Source: Salvelinus alpinus (Eukaryota > Chordata > Actinopteri > Salmoniformes > Salmonidae). Taken from it: a stretch of 64,000 nt of DNA. Location of the stretch: contig NC_092096.1 of NCBI RefSeq assembly GCF_045679555.1, positions 14,591,375 to 14,655,374 of the forward strand, given 5' to 3'. Position 1 is the stretch's first letter. The number at the start of each line of letters is the position of its first letter. The notes under the pieces are model-generated. The model was given only the letters and a program-made list of their open reading frames with translations, did no database searches and had not been told where the DNA came from. Made by a program: the position numbers and the translations under genes. This document shows positions 26,248-37,200 of this stretch, piece by piece.

Positions 26248-27840
26248 GTAAGTATTTCATAAACTTGCATGCTATTTTGTATTCCTCGGCAACAAGCCCA
26301 TCTATGACTTTTGATTCCTGTTTGTTCAAATGTCATTTGATTCCTGTTTGATTATCAAGTAGAAGTGACTAGATGGCTAATTATATTAGTTTTTCGAGGT
26401 AGAGTAACTAACTATTATATAATATACATGTAGCTTACTAGTGAATGTATTATGTTTGCTCTTCTATGGGACGATAAGAAGGAGCATGCGTTATAAGCGC
26501 TTATTTTTATGGCCCCACAATATTTAATTTGATCCAGCTACTGTCCGCTAGCAGCTAAACCACAAGAATCAGAGCGAAACATTCCGCTCGACACTACCAG
26601 TGGTTTCAATACAGGCTTTGGAAACTGAATAGCTAAAATCATATCGCTATAACTAAATAAACCAGAAAGTAGTCTACTTTTTTTTATAGTGTTAGACTGA
26701 TCGCATTACATTTTCTGTTTTCATACCAAGTTACATCTAGCTTGTCTTATTGATCCGCATAGCGACACAGAGTTGAACGACATAACACATCACACCACTG
26801 ATAAAGTAAGCTAAGTGTCAGTCAATTGAAACGTAAGTTTCTAAACAGTCTTGTTTGTTTGTAGTGACAGTTTGTTAGTTGTGGTTCTTAGTGGTAATGT
26901 TTTCCATGATGTCGTCAATGAGTTTACTCTGTGTGAGTGGCTTCGTTCTGTCGGGAGAGCGACAACATCACACGGCTAGGAAATGCGTTCAAATTGAAAA
27001 TGAGTCCATGCACTTTACTCAAATGATCCTAACAGAAAGGTACGGATTTCTGACGAACTAAGACATTACATCCTGGACTAGGCTATTTATTCACTCTGTT
27101 TGTCAAGTTAAAGTACGTAATGACTGGTTCACTTTGGCACTCACTTAATATGTACGCCCTAGTCACTCCATTACCTGTCAATCATACCTGCAATTTACAA
27201 CGCAGCTCTCAGAAAAAGGCAGTCAGAGTGGCATTACCTCAGTGGACAGATGTGGTAGGAGGGCCAGTATAGAAGCTGTTATGTTCTTGTCTGTCTGCCG
27301 TCACATCAGGACAGTGATGACATGTCTGTTCTTAGCAATGTGTCAAACTGATCTATAGACAAAGAAAAGACCAAGGGTCTCCTGGATGTCCAACTAAACT
27401 GCACTTTCATCTGCGATTGGTTGTTGAGGGTTGAGGGTTGACTTTTCCAGTTCGGACAACATGTCAAATGTGAAGCCTTGATGTCATCAGTGTTTTTTTT
27501 TTTTACCATTCATTTGTTTTAAATTACTTGGTGGGTGTTTCCCCTCTCTGTCATCTGAACTGTATATCTGTGAGACTATGCTGTTTAATAGTGCCTGTTA
27601 TTCAAATCATTCAACTCCCTCTCTCCAGTCCTGAGGGTCAGCTTGACATGGTGTTACTGAGTGTAACGCTTTGGGGGGGAAACGTTGTGCAGACAGATGG
27701 TTTAAACTAACACAACACCCACTATAAACACTTTCAGCTCCGAATATGGGACGTGTCTGCTGTAAAATCCTACCCTCTTAAGTGTCAATCAGAAACTCCA
27801 GGTTTTTCAAAGCATCTCTGACGCAGAGACTTTTTTTGCT
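26248..27840 (+). other. Presumed first intron of the FRS2-like gene (copy A)
   Basis: AT-rich sequence follows the donor at 26247, with no coding exon that I can identify. The copy B equivalent runs from 62511 to the window end. Confidence 0.35.
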
Positions 27841-28350
27841 CTCTTACTCTCTCTCTCTCTCTCTCTCTTTCTCCCTCTCTCTCCCTTTCTCTCCCTTTCT
27901 TTTCGCTCTCTCTCTCTCCCTTTCTTTTCGCTCTCTCTCTCTCCCTTTCTCTCTCTCTCTCTCTCCCCCTTTCTCTCTCTCTCTCTCCCCCTTTCTCTCT
28001 CTCTTTCTTTCTCTCTCTCTCTCTCTTTCTCCCTCTCTCTCCCTCTCTCTCCCTTTCTTTTCTCTCTCTCTCTCCCTTTCTTTTCTCTCTCTCTCTCCCT
28101 TTCTTTTCTCTCTCTCTCTCCCTTTCTTTTCGCCCTCTCTCTCCCTTTTTCGCCCTCTCTCTCCCTTTTTCTCTCTCTCTCTCCCCCCTTTCTCTCTCTC
28201 TCTCGCCCCCTTTCTCTCTTTCTCTCTCTCGCCCTTTATCTCTCTCTCCCTTTATCTCTCTCCCCTTTATCTCTCGCCCCTTTCTTTCTCTCTCTCGCCC
28301 CCTTTCTCTCTCTCTCTCTCTCCATCCCTCTTTTCTCTCTCTCCTCCCGA
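27841..28350. repeat. Long CT-rich (homopyrimidine) tract
   Basis: About 500 bases are almost purely C and T on the plus strand: CTCTCT blocks alternating with CCCTTTCTTTT(C/G) motifs. The tract gives a long low-complexity serine/leucine/proline frame that is not a gene. Such tracts can form triplex DNA and are hard to assemble. Only copy A shows it, because copy B leaves the window first. Confidence 0.95.
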
Positions 28351-28763
28351 GGGCGGACCATCTCGTCCCTACTGTTTGTCTAATGAGTCAACACTTCCTT
28401 TATGATGGGGCTAATCGTCCGTTAACAACATTTGACGTGCTTTCTGACGCCATCCGCTGGCACTTAGTACTCCTACCCCTCCAGATGCACAGCGCTTTGC
28501 TTCCTGCATAGCAGGGAAGTGAACACTGACCGCTATTATTACCATTACCTGGAACTCCCAACACCTGTCACCCAGATCTGTTATGTCATCATGCTTTCCC
28601 TCCTAACCACTTGACCTTACCAGGAAAGACTTGTCTGGATCCTAATTCTACTCTATTTAATAGTTTGTTATTGTAAACTGTCTTTCTTATCCTCATTCGT
28701 GTAAACACTCCCATGCTCTTCTCTGCATCATCCTCTGTCAAAATAATCTGTGATCATAAAGCC

Positions 28764-28900
28764 TTTCCATCATGTACCCATGGAGGATGTGTTTCTGCAT
28801 CATGTACCCATGGAGGATGTGTTTCTGCACCATCCTCTGTCAGAATAATCTGACATCATAAAGCCTTTCCATCATGTACCCATGGAGGATGTGTTTCTGC
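28764..28900. repeat. Short direct repeats at the left gap edge
   Basis: ATCATGTACCCATGGAGG followed by ATGTGTTTCTGC occurs three times, twice in immediate tandem and once after a CATCCTCTGTCA...ATAAAGCCTTTCC segment that is itself repeated. The third copy runs directly into the N gap, so the array probably continues inside it. Confidence 0.9.
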
Positions 28901-29000
28901 NNNNNNNNNNNNNNNNNNNNNNNNNNNNNNNNNNNNNNNNNNNNNNNNNNNNNNNNNNNNNNNNNNNNNNNNNNNNNNNNNNNNNNNNNNNNNNNNNNNN
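28901..29000. other. Assembly gap of exactly 100 N
   Basis: One hundred consecutive N separate the end of the copy A contig from the contig that carries CCT2, CPSF6 and copy B. A round length of 100 is commonly used for a gap of unknown size. Both flanks are repetitive: a 31-bp direct repeat on the left, and TG microsatellite plus short tandem units on the right. Order, orientation and distance across this point are therefore assembly inference. Confidence 0.98.
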
Positions 29001-29105
29001 TGTGTGTGTGTGTTAGCGGTTGAGAGAATGATGTGTGTGTGTGTGTGTGTGTTAGCGGTTGAGAGAATGATGTGTGTGTTAGTGATTGAGAGAATGATGT
29101 GAGTG
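29001..29105. repeat. TG microsatellite and TTAGCGGTTGAGAGAATGATG units at the right gap edge
   Basis: TGTGTG runs alternate with GTTAGCGGTTGAGAGAATGA (three units, the last with AGTGATTG). They mark the start of the right-hand contig and, together with the left-edge repeats, explain why the gap could not be closed. Confidence 0.9.
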
Positions 29106-29607
29106 TTTCTGAGAGGGAGGTTTCAGGAGGTGTTTTCTCCTTACTGCTACGATGACATCCAGATCATTATGCATGCATATTCCTTCCTCCCATTCCTCCA
29201 ACCAAATCACAGATAGGCCTTTGCCAATATGAGCAAATCAGCCGTTCTATGCCGTATTCTAGTACACAGTGTGGAGTTAAATTCCTTGTGTTGTTCTGAG
29301 TAGAGGTGAGAATATCAGTGACATATTTTTGTGTGTAGCACACGTGTATAATGTTTAGAATATGGGAACAAGAGTCGGAGGGAAGGGACTAACAGGACAT
29401 TAGGCCACTGAAATGTTTTCCGTGTGGTATCGCGAATACTTGGCCTGGTATCGTAAGTAAACTGTTTGTATCGTGACAACCTTTACAAAACATTGTTATA
29501 AATGAATGGTACAGTAGAAAAGCAACTATTAATGTAGTATAATAAAGGGAAATGGGGATGATATACTAACATTACATAAAGTAAACATCACAGAGCACTC
29601 AGCTCAC
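29106..29607 (-). other. CCT2 intron 2, proximal part
   Basis: No further CCT2 exon lies between exon 2 and the gap. The stretch holds a run of TATCG-containing short repeats near 29430-29480 and otherwise nothing I recognise. Confidence 0.5.
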
Positions 29608-30678
29608 CAGACGGGCTGTCTCAGCTTTCTCCTCGTCAGCTCCTTGCCTGAAGATGTTCACTGGTGCCATGGATAGGGACGCCTGCAAGACAGCGCAAGG
29701 TCTCAGACAACGCAATCTTGCCAGGGTCACACCCCGAAACAAAGCAAACTGGTGAATGCTTGTGTAAAAAGTTAAATGTTTTGACTTGACAATCTCTATG
29801 GTAATACATTATGTCAAAGAAATATCCATAATCATGGCAGTGTCAAGATGATGAACATGTGTAAGAAGCCATGAGCTGCTGACATAATTTGACAGGTGAT
29901 GTGAATGATGCATTGAAATGTCTCAACAAAAAATATTAACATTGTGCCTTATTATCAAACTCAAAAATGTACATTGCCGACCATAGATGCACTTGGATGT
30001 TTGAACGGCAGACGGTTGGTAGCATGGGGCTAGGGCTGTAACAAGGACCAGTTGCTGACTCCACCCACTTCTCCTAAGAAACCGCTAGAAGCTTTGTGGC
30101 CCAAGCGAACTGCGTTTTGGTAAACGCTATAACTAGCCATGTAGCCTTCATTGTTGTGTCATTGTGCAAGAACATGAAAACGTTGAAATCTGTCGTGTCA
30201 TGCTACTGTTAGATGGCCAAACCCAACAACTTGCTAGCTAACTACAAATCTAGGGATAATGACGGGAGACAACGTAGCTTAGCTAGTTAGCTCCACCCCT
30301 TAGCAAGTTGCTATTTTGTAAAAAATAAAATAATTAACAGTAGAAACGACTTATGTTCATTCAAAGCTTATCCAGTTTAAGGTGAAAATGAATTGTTTCT
30401 ACATCAGGCTTGATTTTCTGTTTATTTATCACATAATGCCATCCACATAAAATTACCACATGACGCTATTAGCTAACCGGCTAACTAGTTGGCTGCGTCC
30501 AGGCCATGTGCTTCCAGTCAATGTTACATCCGTCAGAAATAAAGAAATGAACAAAACCCATATTTATGCAAGATACTGCAAGTTTACGATAATGTTGTTT
30601 AAGTCTGTGTAGTTAACGGTTACAATCATGTCGTTAAATAAAATATTTATAAACGGAACAAAGAGGTTCGCTTACCAT
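29608..30678 (-). CDS. cct2: CCT2 (TCP-1 beta), first two coding exons, minus strand
   Basis: On the minus strand, exon 2 is 29682-29608: acceptor TCTTGCAG, donor CTG|GTGAGC, 75 nt. It reads [20 protein letters not shown] followed by ETARL, the conserved N-terminus of the CCT beta subunit. Exon 1 supplies only the ATG at 30678-30676, followed at once by GTAAGC; the phase is 0 and joining gives [13 protein letters not shown]2 is one of eight subunits of the cytosolic TRiC/CCT chaperonin that folds actin, tubulin and other proteins. The remaining exons would continue leftwards through the region now occupied by the gap and copy A, but I find none there, which supports a wrong join at the gap. 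Confidence 0.9.
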
Positions 30679-31252
30679 GATTTCTGTGAGTTGATAGCAG
30701 AAGCCGTGCACGCACCGGGAAGGAACAAATAGGAGTGACGCAGCTACGTAAGGACTCGCCCATAGCAAAGGTCCGTTCGATTTTGTGCACCCGGGGGGCA
30801 GCGTTCGCACTTTTGGTACAATTTCTCTCCTCTCTACCGATCCGGAATTTAGGATGACCTAAATCAAACCCACCTAATTTAGAGAGTACTGTATTGTGCA
30901 CATTGTGCGAACTCACTGCACACCCCTCTCTACTCCTTCTCCAATGCAGAATAATTAATATTCAATAACAATTTTTAGACAGTAACCTACTATACTCAGG
31001 GTATGAGTAATAGGAATTGATATTCAATAAACCAGTGAATAAGAGAACATTTTGCCAAAATAAGCATAAACGTCATGTTTATACATAATTGCATGTACCC
31101 CAAACAAAACACCACTGTCATTCAAACAATTTGGCAATATTTGTAATAGAAAATGTGATAACTAGATTATTGGCCCCAGATGTGACGTTTTCTGCTTTCC
31201 TGTTTGCATTTTGTCTAGTTCAGGTCGATCGGTGGAGGAGGTGGTCTGGAAA
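30679..31252. promoter_or_regulatory. Divergent promoter shared by CCT2 (-) and CPSF6 (+)
   Basis: The two start codons are 574 bp apart on opposite strands, so both promoters and 5' UTRs must fit here unless further upstream exons exist. CRE-like sites TGACGCA (30736-30742, near CCT2) and TGACGTT (31183-31189, near CPSF6) are visible, with no clear TATA box. CpG is frequent near CCT2 exon 1 and again in the start of CPSF6 intron 1. Confidence 0.6.
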
Positions 31253-34200
31253 ATGGCTGACGGAGTTGACCACATCGACATCTACGCCGATGTTGAAGAG
31301 GATTTCAACCAGGTATGCAAACCGTTACATTTGTTTAAATCCTACAACGTTATAGACATATTTGTGGTTTGCCCTATGATTTATATTCGCTAAAATGCTT
31401 ATTGAAAGTTAAACCGAGCTATCTGGCGTCCGATGAGACCTGCACAAGCGTTGCCTGTATTCGCCGCAGCGTTTTTGAATTGCAACTACGCAAGAGCTTT
31501 TCAAATATTAAAAAAATAGTAACGTGGATGTTGTGTACGTCTTAGTTTTATGTTTGTTGGCTAATGTATACATTTGATAGGTAAATATGTTTCACTTTGC
31601 AAGCCAACGTGGTCGTTCCATTGTTAACGACAGAAGCTTGTTTTACTGGAGGCGAAGTGGCGGGGAAGGCCTCGCACAACACACAAAAAAAACGTGGCCT
31701 GGTTTGTCGTCGTGCGCTAACATTATATTGGTATTCAACTACCTAGTTACACATTACCGTGTAACTGTTTAGCTAATAGTATAAAACAGTAGGGACTGTT
31801 TGCTAATAACGAGTTTTTGTAGTTTGTGTGTCGTTTCCCTCCGGTCGGCGACTGTTTAAAAAAAGGTTGTTGCCCTCTCGGCGTCACTCCCCCTGCTTGC
31901 TGGCTAGGCTAAAGTTAGCTATTATGTTGATGTTGCTCGTTTTTTTCTCTCAAAGCAAACAACGTATTCAAGATACCATGTTGCACAAACATGAATCATT
32001 TTGTTAAATTTTTATCAACTGCATTTCTAAATCTGATATTTGTTATTTTTCTGTATTTTTGTTAATGCCAAATGGAAATCCTATTCAAATCAAACTTAAT
32101 TTGTAACATGCGCCGAATACAACAATTGTAGACTTTACCATGAAATGCTTACTTACAAGCCCTTAACCTGACAGTGCAGTTCAAGAAGAGTTACGATGGA
32201 AATGCTATTCGTTTTGAGATTAGTTTGATTCTCATTGATCAATCACATAGGACTTGTTATCTCTGGTTGTAAATTTACGACATTTGACCCAGTTCTCACA
32301 CAAAAATGCAGAAATCTATGGTTTCGCATTTCAGCTTTGTGAAAAGATTGCCAGCTGCACTCTGATGCAGTGTGTGTAGACTGAAGTGTTGTGTATGCAG
32401 GGGTTGGTCATACTTGCCGAGTCTTTTCAATGTCCATCTGTGCACTTTAAAGGGATATTTCAAAAATGTTCAAAGTCATAATCTCCAGAGCAGTGTCCAT
32501 TTGTACTGAACAAATTGTACTGAACAAATCTGCATATTGAAAACATTCATTTGGATGTTTTACTTATCCACATTCTGTGTTGTTGACTCAAAGCAAAGTA
32601 ACCTGATAGTGTTTGTTAGGACCTCATTAGCACGGGGACTGTCCAAAATATTATACTGTTGGACTGAAAATAACCAGTTTTAGGCAACAAACTGTTACTG
32701 TTGAAATGTTGGCTAGATAATGTGGCTCACATTGTTTGGCTATTCAGGTGTGCAATAATGTCTGCATCTTTTGTATTTCATGTCCTGAATATCACAAATT
32801 GTGTAACTGCAAAACGGCTAAGACCTCATTCTCCTCTCTGACTGCCACACCTGTTAAAGCATGTTGTTGGGCTCATTCCAGATCGTCTTTGTTGATATCG
32901 CTGTAGGACCCAACATTGACACGAAGGAACAAAGAGTTTTAAAGACATTCTGGAGCACAACTATTGATTGACTGACTGTGATGTAAGGTTGACCTATTGT
33001 GTTCCTGTGTTCCCACAGGAATCAGACTACCCTGCCCATGACCAGATAGACTTGTATGACGATGTTATCTCTCCTTCGGCAAATAATAACGGAGACGCAC
33101 CTGAGGACCGGGACTACCTGGACAACCTACCCCCACCTGCTGGCTCCGAGGGGAACAAGAGCACCCCGCCCAACGTAGTTTACACGTACACTGGCAAGAG
33201 GATCGCCCTGTACATAGGCAATCTCACATGGGTAGGTTATGGGTTTGGATAAGAGCGTCTGCTGAATAACAAAGATGAATATAAACGGGCCAGTTACTTA
33301 GACCCAGATTAAGCTTACTTCCGGAGTTAAAAAGCGTGCTCAGTGGGTCTTTGAGAATTGCCTTTGGACGTGTTTTCTTTAGTCCAGAGATGGGCTTAGT
33401 CGGGGTCAGGGACACCAGCCCTTCATGTGCATCAATGATGTAATGGGTCTTGATGTAAAAAAGTGCCTCCCCTTTCCAGTGGACAACAGACGAAGATTTG
33501 ACAGACGCCATTGGATCAATAGGCATTAAGGATCTGCTGGAGATCAAGTTCTTTGAGAACAGAGCCAACGGCCAGAGTAAAGGGTGAGCTTTCTCCTTGC
33601 CTTTCATGATCCCTCATATTACACTCTGACACTCTGAACAGACTGTGTTTTTTGTGGATGACTTTCCTAATACCTTTGAACTACACACAAGGTAGTTAGT
33701 TGTACTCTGAGCTTCATTTATTCAATTATTTTTAAAGAGATAAACAGAAAGAAATTCCCAAATAAAAGCCAGAAGGAAAGAGAGAGATGGTGACTTGGTC
33801 CCGTTATGCCCTGGTGTGTCCCATTAGGTTTGCCCTGGTGTGTGTGGGCTCAGACGCGTCCTCTAGGAAGCTTCTGGACCTGCTGGCTAAACGGGAGCTA
33901 CACGGACAGAACCCCATTGTTACCCCCTGCAACAAGCAGTCCCTCAGCCAGTTCGAGATGCAGTCTCGGAAAAGTAGGTGAACCTGCATGCCTCCCACGG
34001 GGATGGGCAATTAGAGTTATAGAATAATTATTGTAAATTAGTTATCTGGTTTTTCTGCACGGTTTAATGACAAGGTAGGTCTGATAACCTGGGAAGACCC
34101 AAATACGCTGAAGCACACCCAAGTATTTGGGGCTTGAATCTGCCTCTGCTGTCAATGCAGAAATTCCAGATTTTTTTTTCATACATTTGAGTAATAACTA

Positions 34201-37200
34201 CATTTATTTGAATAAATACATTGATTTAGTGAACTAATTAGAGTTTGAGCGCTCAGAACTACCTAATTGGGTGAGCACAATGAGTTGGGGATTTGAATGT
34301 TCTCTCCGCCCTCTTCTTTCCCTTTATGCCCAGGTACATCGGGTGGGCAGATGTCCGGCGATGGGAAGGCGGGACCCCCCACCATGGGCCCCCGCGGTGG
34401 CTTCCCCATGGGCATGGGTAGGGGCCGAGGCCGCTTCCCTGGCCCTCCTGGCCCTGGAGGAGAGCGCTTCCCTGGGCCCATCGGACCCGGAGGGCCACCG
34501 CCACACTTCCCAGGTGAGGACTCTTCCCGCTCCGGCAGTCGGGTCGGTCCGTTCACACGGCTCTCGGCTAAAACCAGGGTGTCTGCTGGTTCTTAAAGCC
34601 TGTCTTAAATTGATTTTATAACTCTTAAAGTATCTTAAATTCAGTTTTCAAAGGTCTTAAAAAATGTGACAGAGATGACTACAGTGTTTGTTATATTGTG
34701 CTGTTGCTTAATTGTTGACACGTGGCAAAAAAAAAATCTAAACAACGGAACTTCAAATAATACTGGAGGCCACTTTCAAGATGTTGGAGAGAGCTATCCA
34801 ACCACATGTTTTTAAATCGACTTACTGTTAACCCGTAAGTCTAAGCCGGGGGGTGGGGTTCTACTAAGCTATATGGAATTGTTTTAAGAAGGTCATACCA
34901 AGGATCATTTTACTATTCTCGCAACATGCAAGAATTTAAGATTATTCCGAGTTCCAGTTCATATAAGGAAATCAGTCAATTGAAATATATAAATTAGGCC
35001 GTAATCTATGGATTTCACATGATTAGGTATCCATTGGTCACAGATACCTAAACAAAATGGGCCTCGGGAACTCGCCATGGTATCTCTGCATTCAAATTGC
35101 CATCGATTTAAAATGCAATTGTGTTTGTTGTCCGTATCTTATGCCTGCCCATACCATAACCCACCGCCAACACGGGGCAATCTGTTCACAACGTTGACGC
35201 CAGCAAACCGCTCGCCCACACAAAGCCATACACGTGTTCTGCGGTTGTGAGGCCGGTTGGACGCACTGCCAAATTCTCTAAAATGACGTTGAGGGTGGCT
35301 TATAGTAGAGAAATTAACGTTCAATTTTCTAGCAACAGCTCTGGTGGAAATTAAACATAAACTTCTCCTTAATGCAACCGCTGTGTCAGATTTCAAAGAA
35401 GCTTTACAGCGAAAGCACACCATGCAATAATCTGAGTACAGCGCTCAGCCACCAAAACAAGCCATACAGATACCCGCCATGTTGTGGAGTCAACAAAAGT
35501 CAGAAATAATATTATAAATATTCACTTACCTTTGATCTTCATCAGAATGCACTCCCAGGAATCCCAGTTCCACAACAAATGTTCGTTTTGTTCAATAAAG
35601 TTCATCTTTATGTCCAAATACCTCCTTTTTGTTCGCGCGTTTAGTTCACCAATGCGCGGACTCTAAGTCCAGACAAAGTCAAAAAAGTTCCATTACAGTT
35701 CGTAGAAACATGTCAAACGATGTATATAATCAATCTTTAGGATGTTTTTATCATAAATCTTCAATAATGTTTCAACCGGACAATTCCTTTGTCTTTAGAA
35801 AGGAGAGGGAACGGCGCTCGTGCTCACGGCCGCGCGCGATAAACAACTCATAGCTTTCAACTGAGCCACCCACTCTGACTGGTCTTATTCGCTCCCCTTT
35901 CACCATAGAAGCCAGTCTTTAGAACAACGTTCAAAAGACTGTTGACATCTAGTGGAAGCCTTAGGAAGTGCAACATGACCCCATTCACACTGTATATTGG
36001 ATAGGCAATCACTTGGAAAAACTACAAACCTTAGATTTCCCACTTCCTGGTTGGATTTTTCTCAGGTTTTCGCCTGCCATATGAGTTCTGTTATACTTAG
36101 ACATCATTCAAACAGTTTTAGAAACTTCAAAGTGTTTCCTATCCAAATCTACTAATAATATGCATATTTTAGCTTTTGGGCCTGAGTAGCAGGCAGTTTA
36201 CTCTGGGCATGCTTTTAATCTGAACGTGAAAATACTGCCTCCTAGCCAGAAGAGGTTTTAATGCAGTCAGCATGCCAATTGCACGCTCCCTCAACTTGAG
36301 ACATCTGTGGCATTGTGTTTTAGTGGCCTTTTGCCCCCGGTGTTATGATCATGCTGTTTAATCAGTTTCTTGATATGCCACACCTGTCCAGTGGATGGAT
36401 TATCTTGGAAAACAAGAAATACTCACTAACAGGGATGTAAACAAATTTGAGAGAAATATATATTTTTTTAGTTTATGAAACATGGGACCTACAATTTACG
36501 TGTTGCGTTTTATATTTTAGTTAAGTGTATTTGCTTTTGAATTTTAAGACCACTTGAAGTATCAAAATATATAGCAACATTTTGGGGGGATTAACGTTTT
36601 TATTTGGCCTTACTGCTATTAGTTTAATGCAAACGCATTGAATACGATTCACTGCATGGAACAATAGATAGTAGTAGACTCCCAAACTCTAAAGGAAGTT
36701 TGTTCTGATGTCTGTCCTATAACATTTAGCTCCTTATTTTTGGCACTAAACAGTCTAGTCTCTGTCATTCTAATCCCAGTCTAAACTGAGGGGGTCTACT
36801 AAACTATATGAAATTGTTTTAAGAAGGTATTACCAAGGATTAATTTTGCTCTTTTAATATTTTTTTATCTAAAATAATTTGAACATTTGGCCGTACTGTT
36901 ATTAGCCCATACAAATGCACTGATTAAAACTAGGACAGCCTCAGGTTATTGTGAGTGTAACAATTATTTCTCAACTGTCAATACAGATGAAATAACACCA
37001 CTTTACAGAGTATGTCATTGAGATGATGTCACAGCAGAGTGGGCCAATAACACCACTTTACAGAGTATGTCATTGAGATGATGTCACAGCAGAGTGGGCC
37101 AATAACACCACATTACAGAGTATGTCATTGAGATGATGTCACAGTGGAGCGGAGTGGGCCAATAACACCACTTTACAGAGTATGTCATTGAGATGATGTC

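Noticed and set aside
27782-28405. 207-codon Ser/Leu/Pro-rich frame
   Set aside because: It is a translation of a CT-rich low-complexity tract.
35139-35423. 94-codon minus-strand frame as a transposase gene
   Set aside because: It covers part of a repeat I recognise as a non-coding or decayed salmonid element and is broken by the nested insertion. No catalytic motifs are visible.
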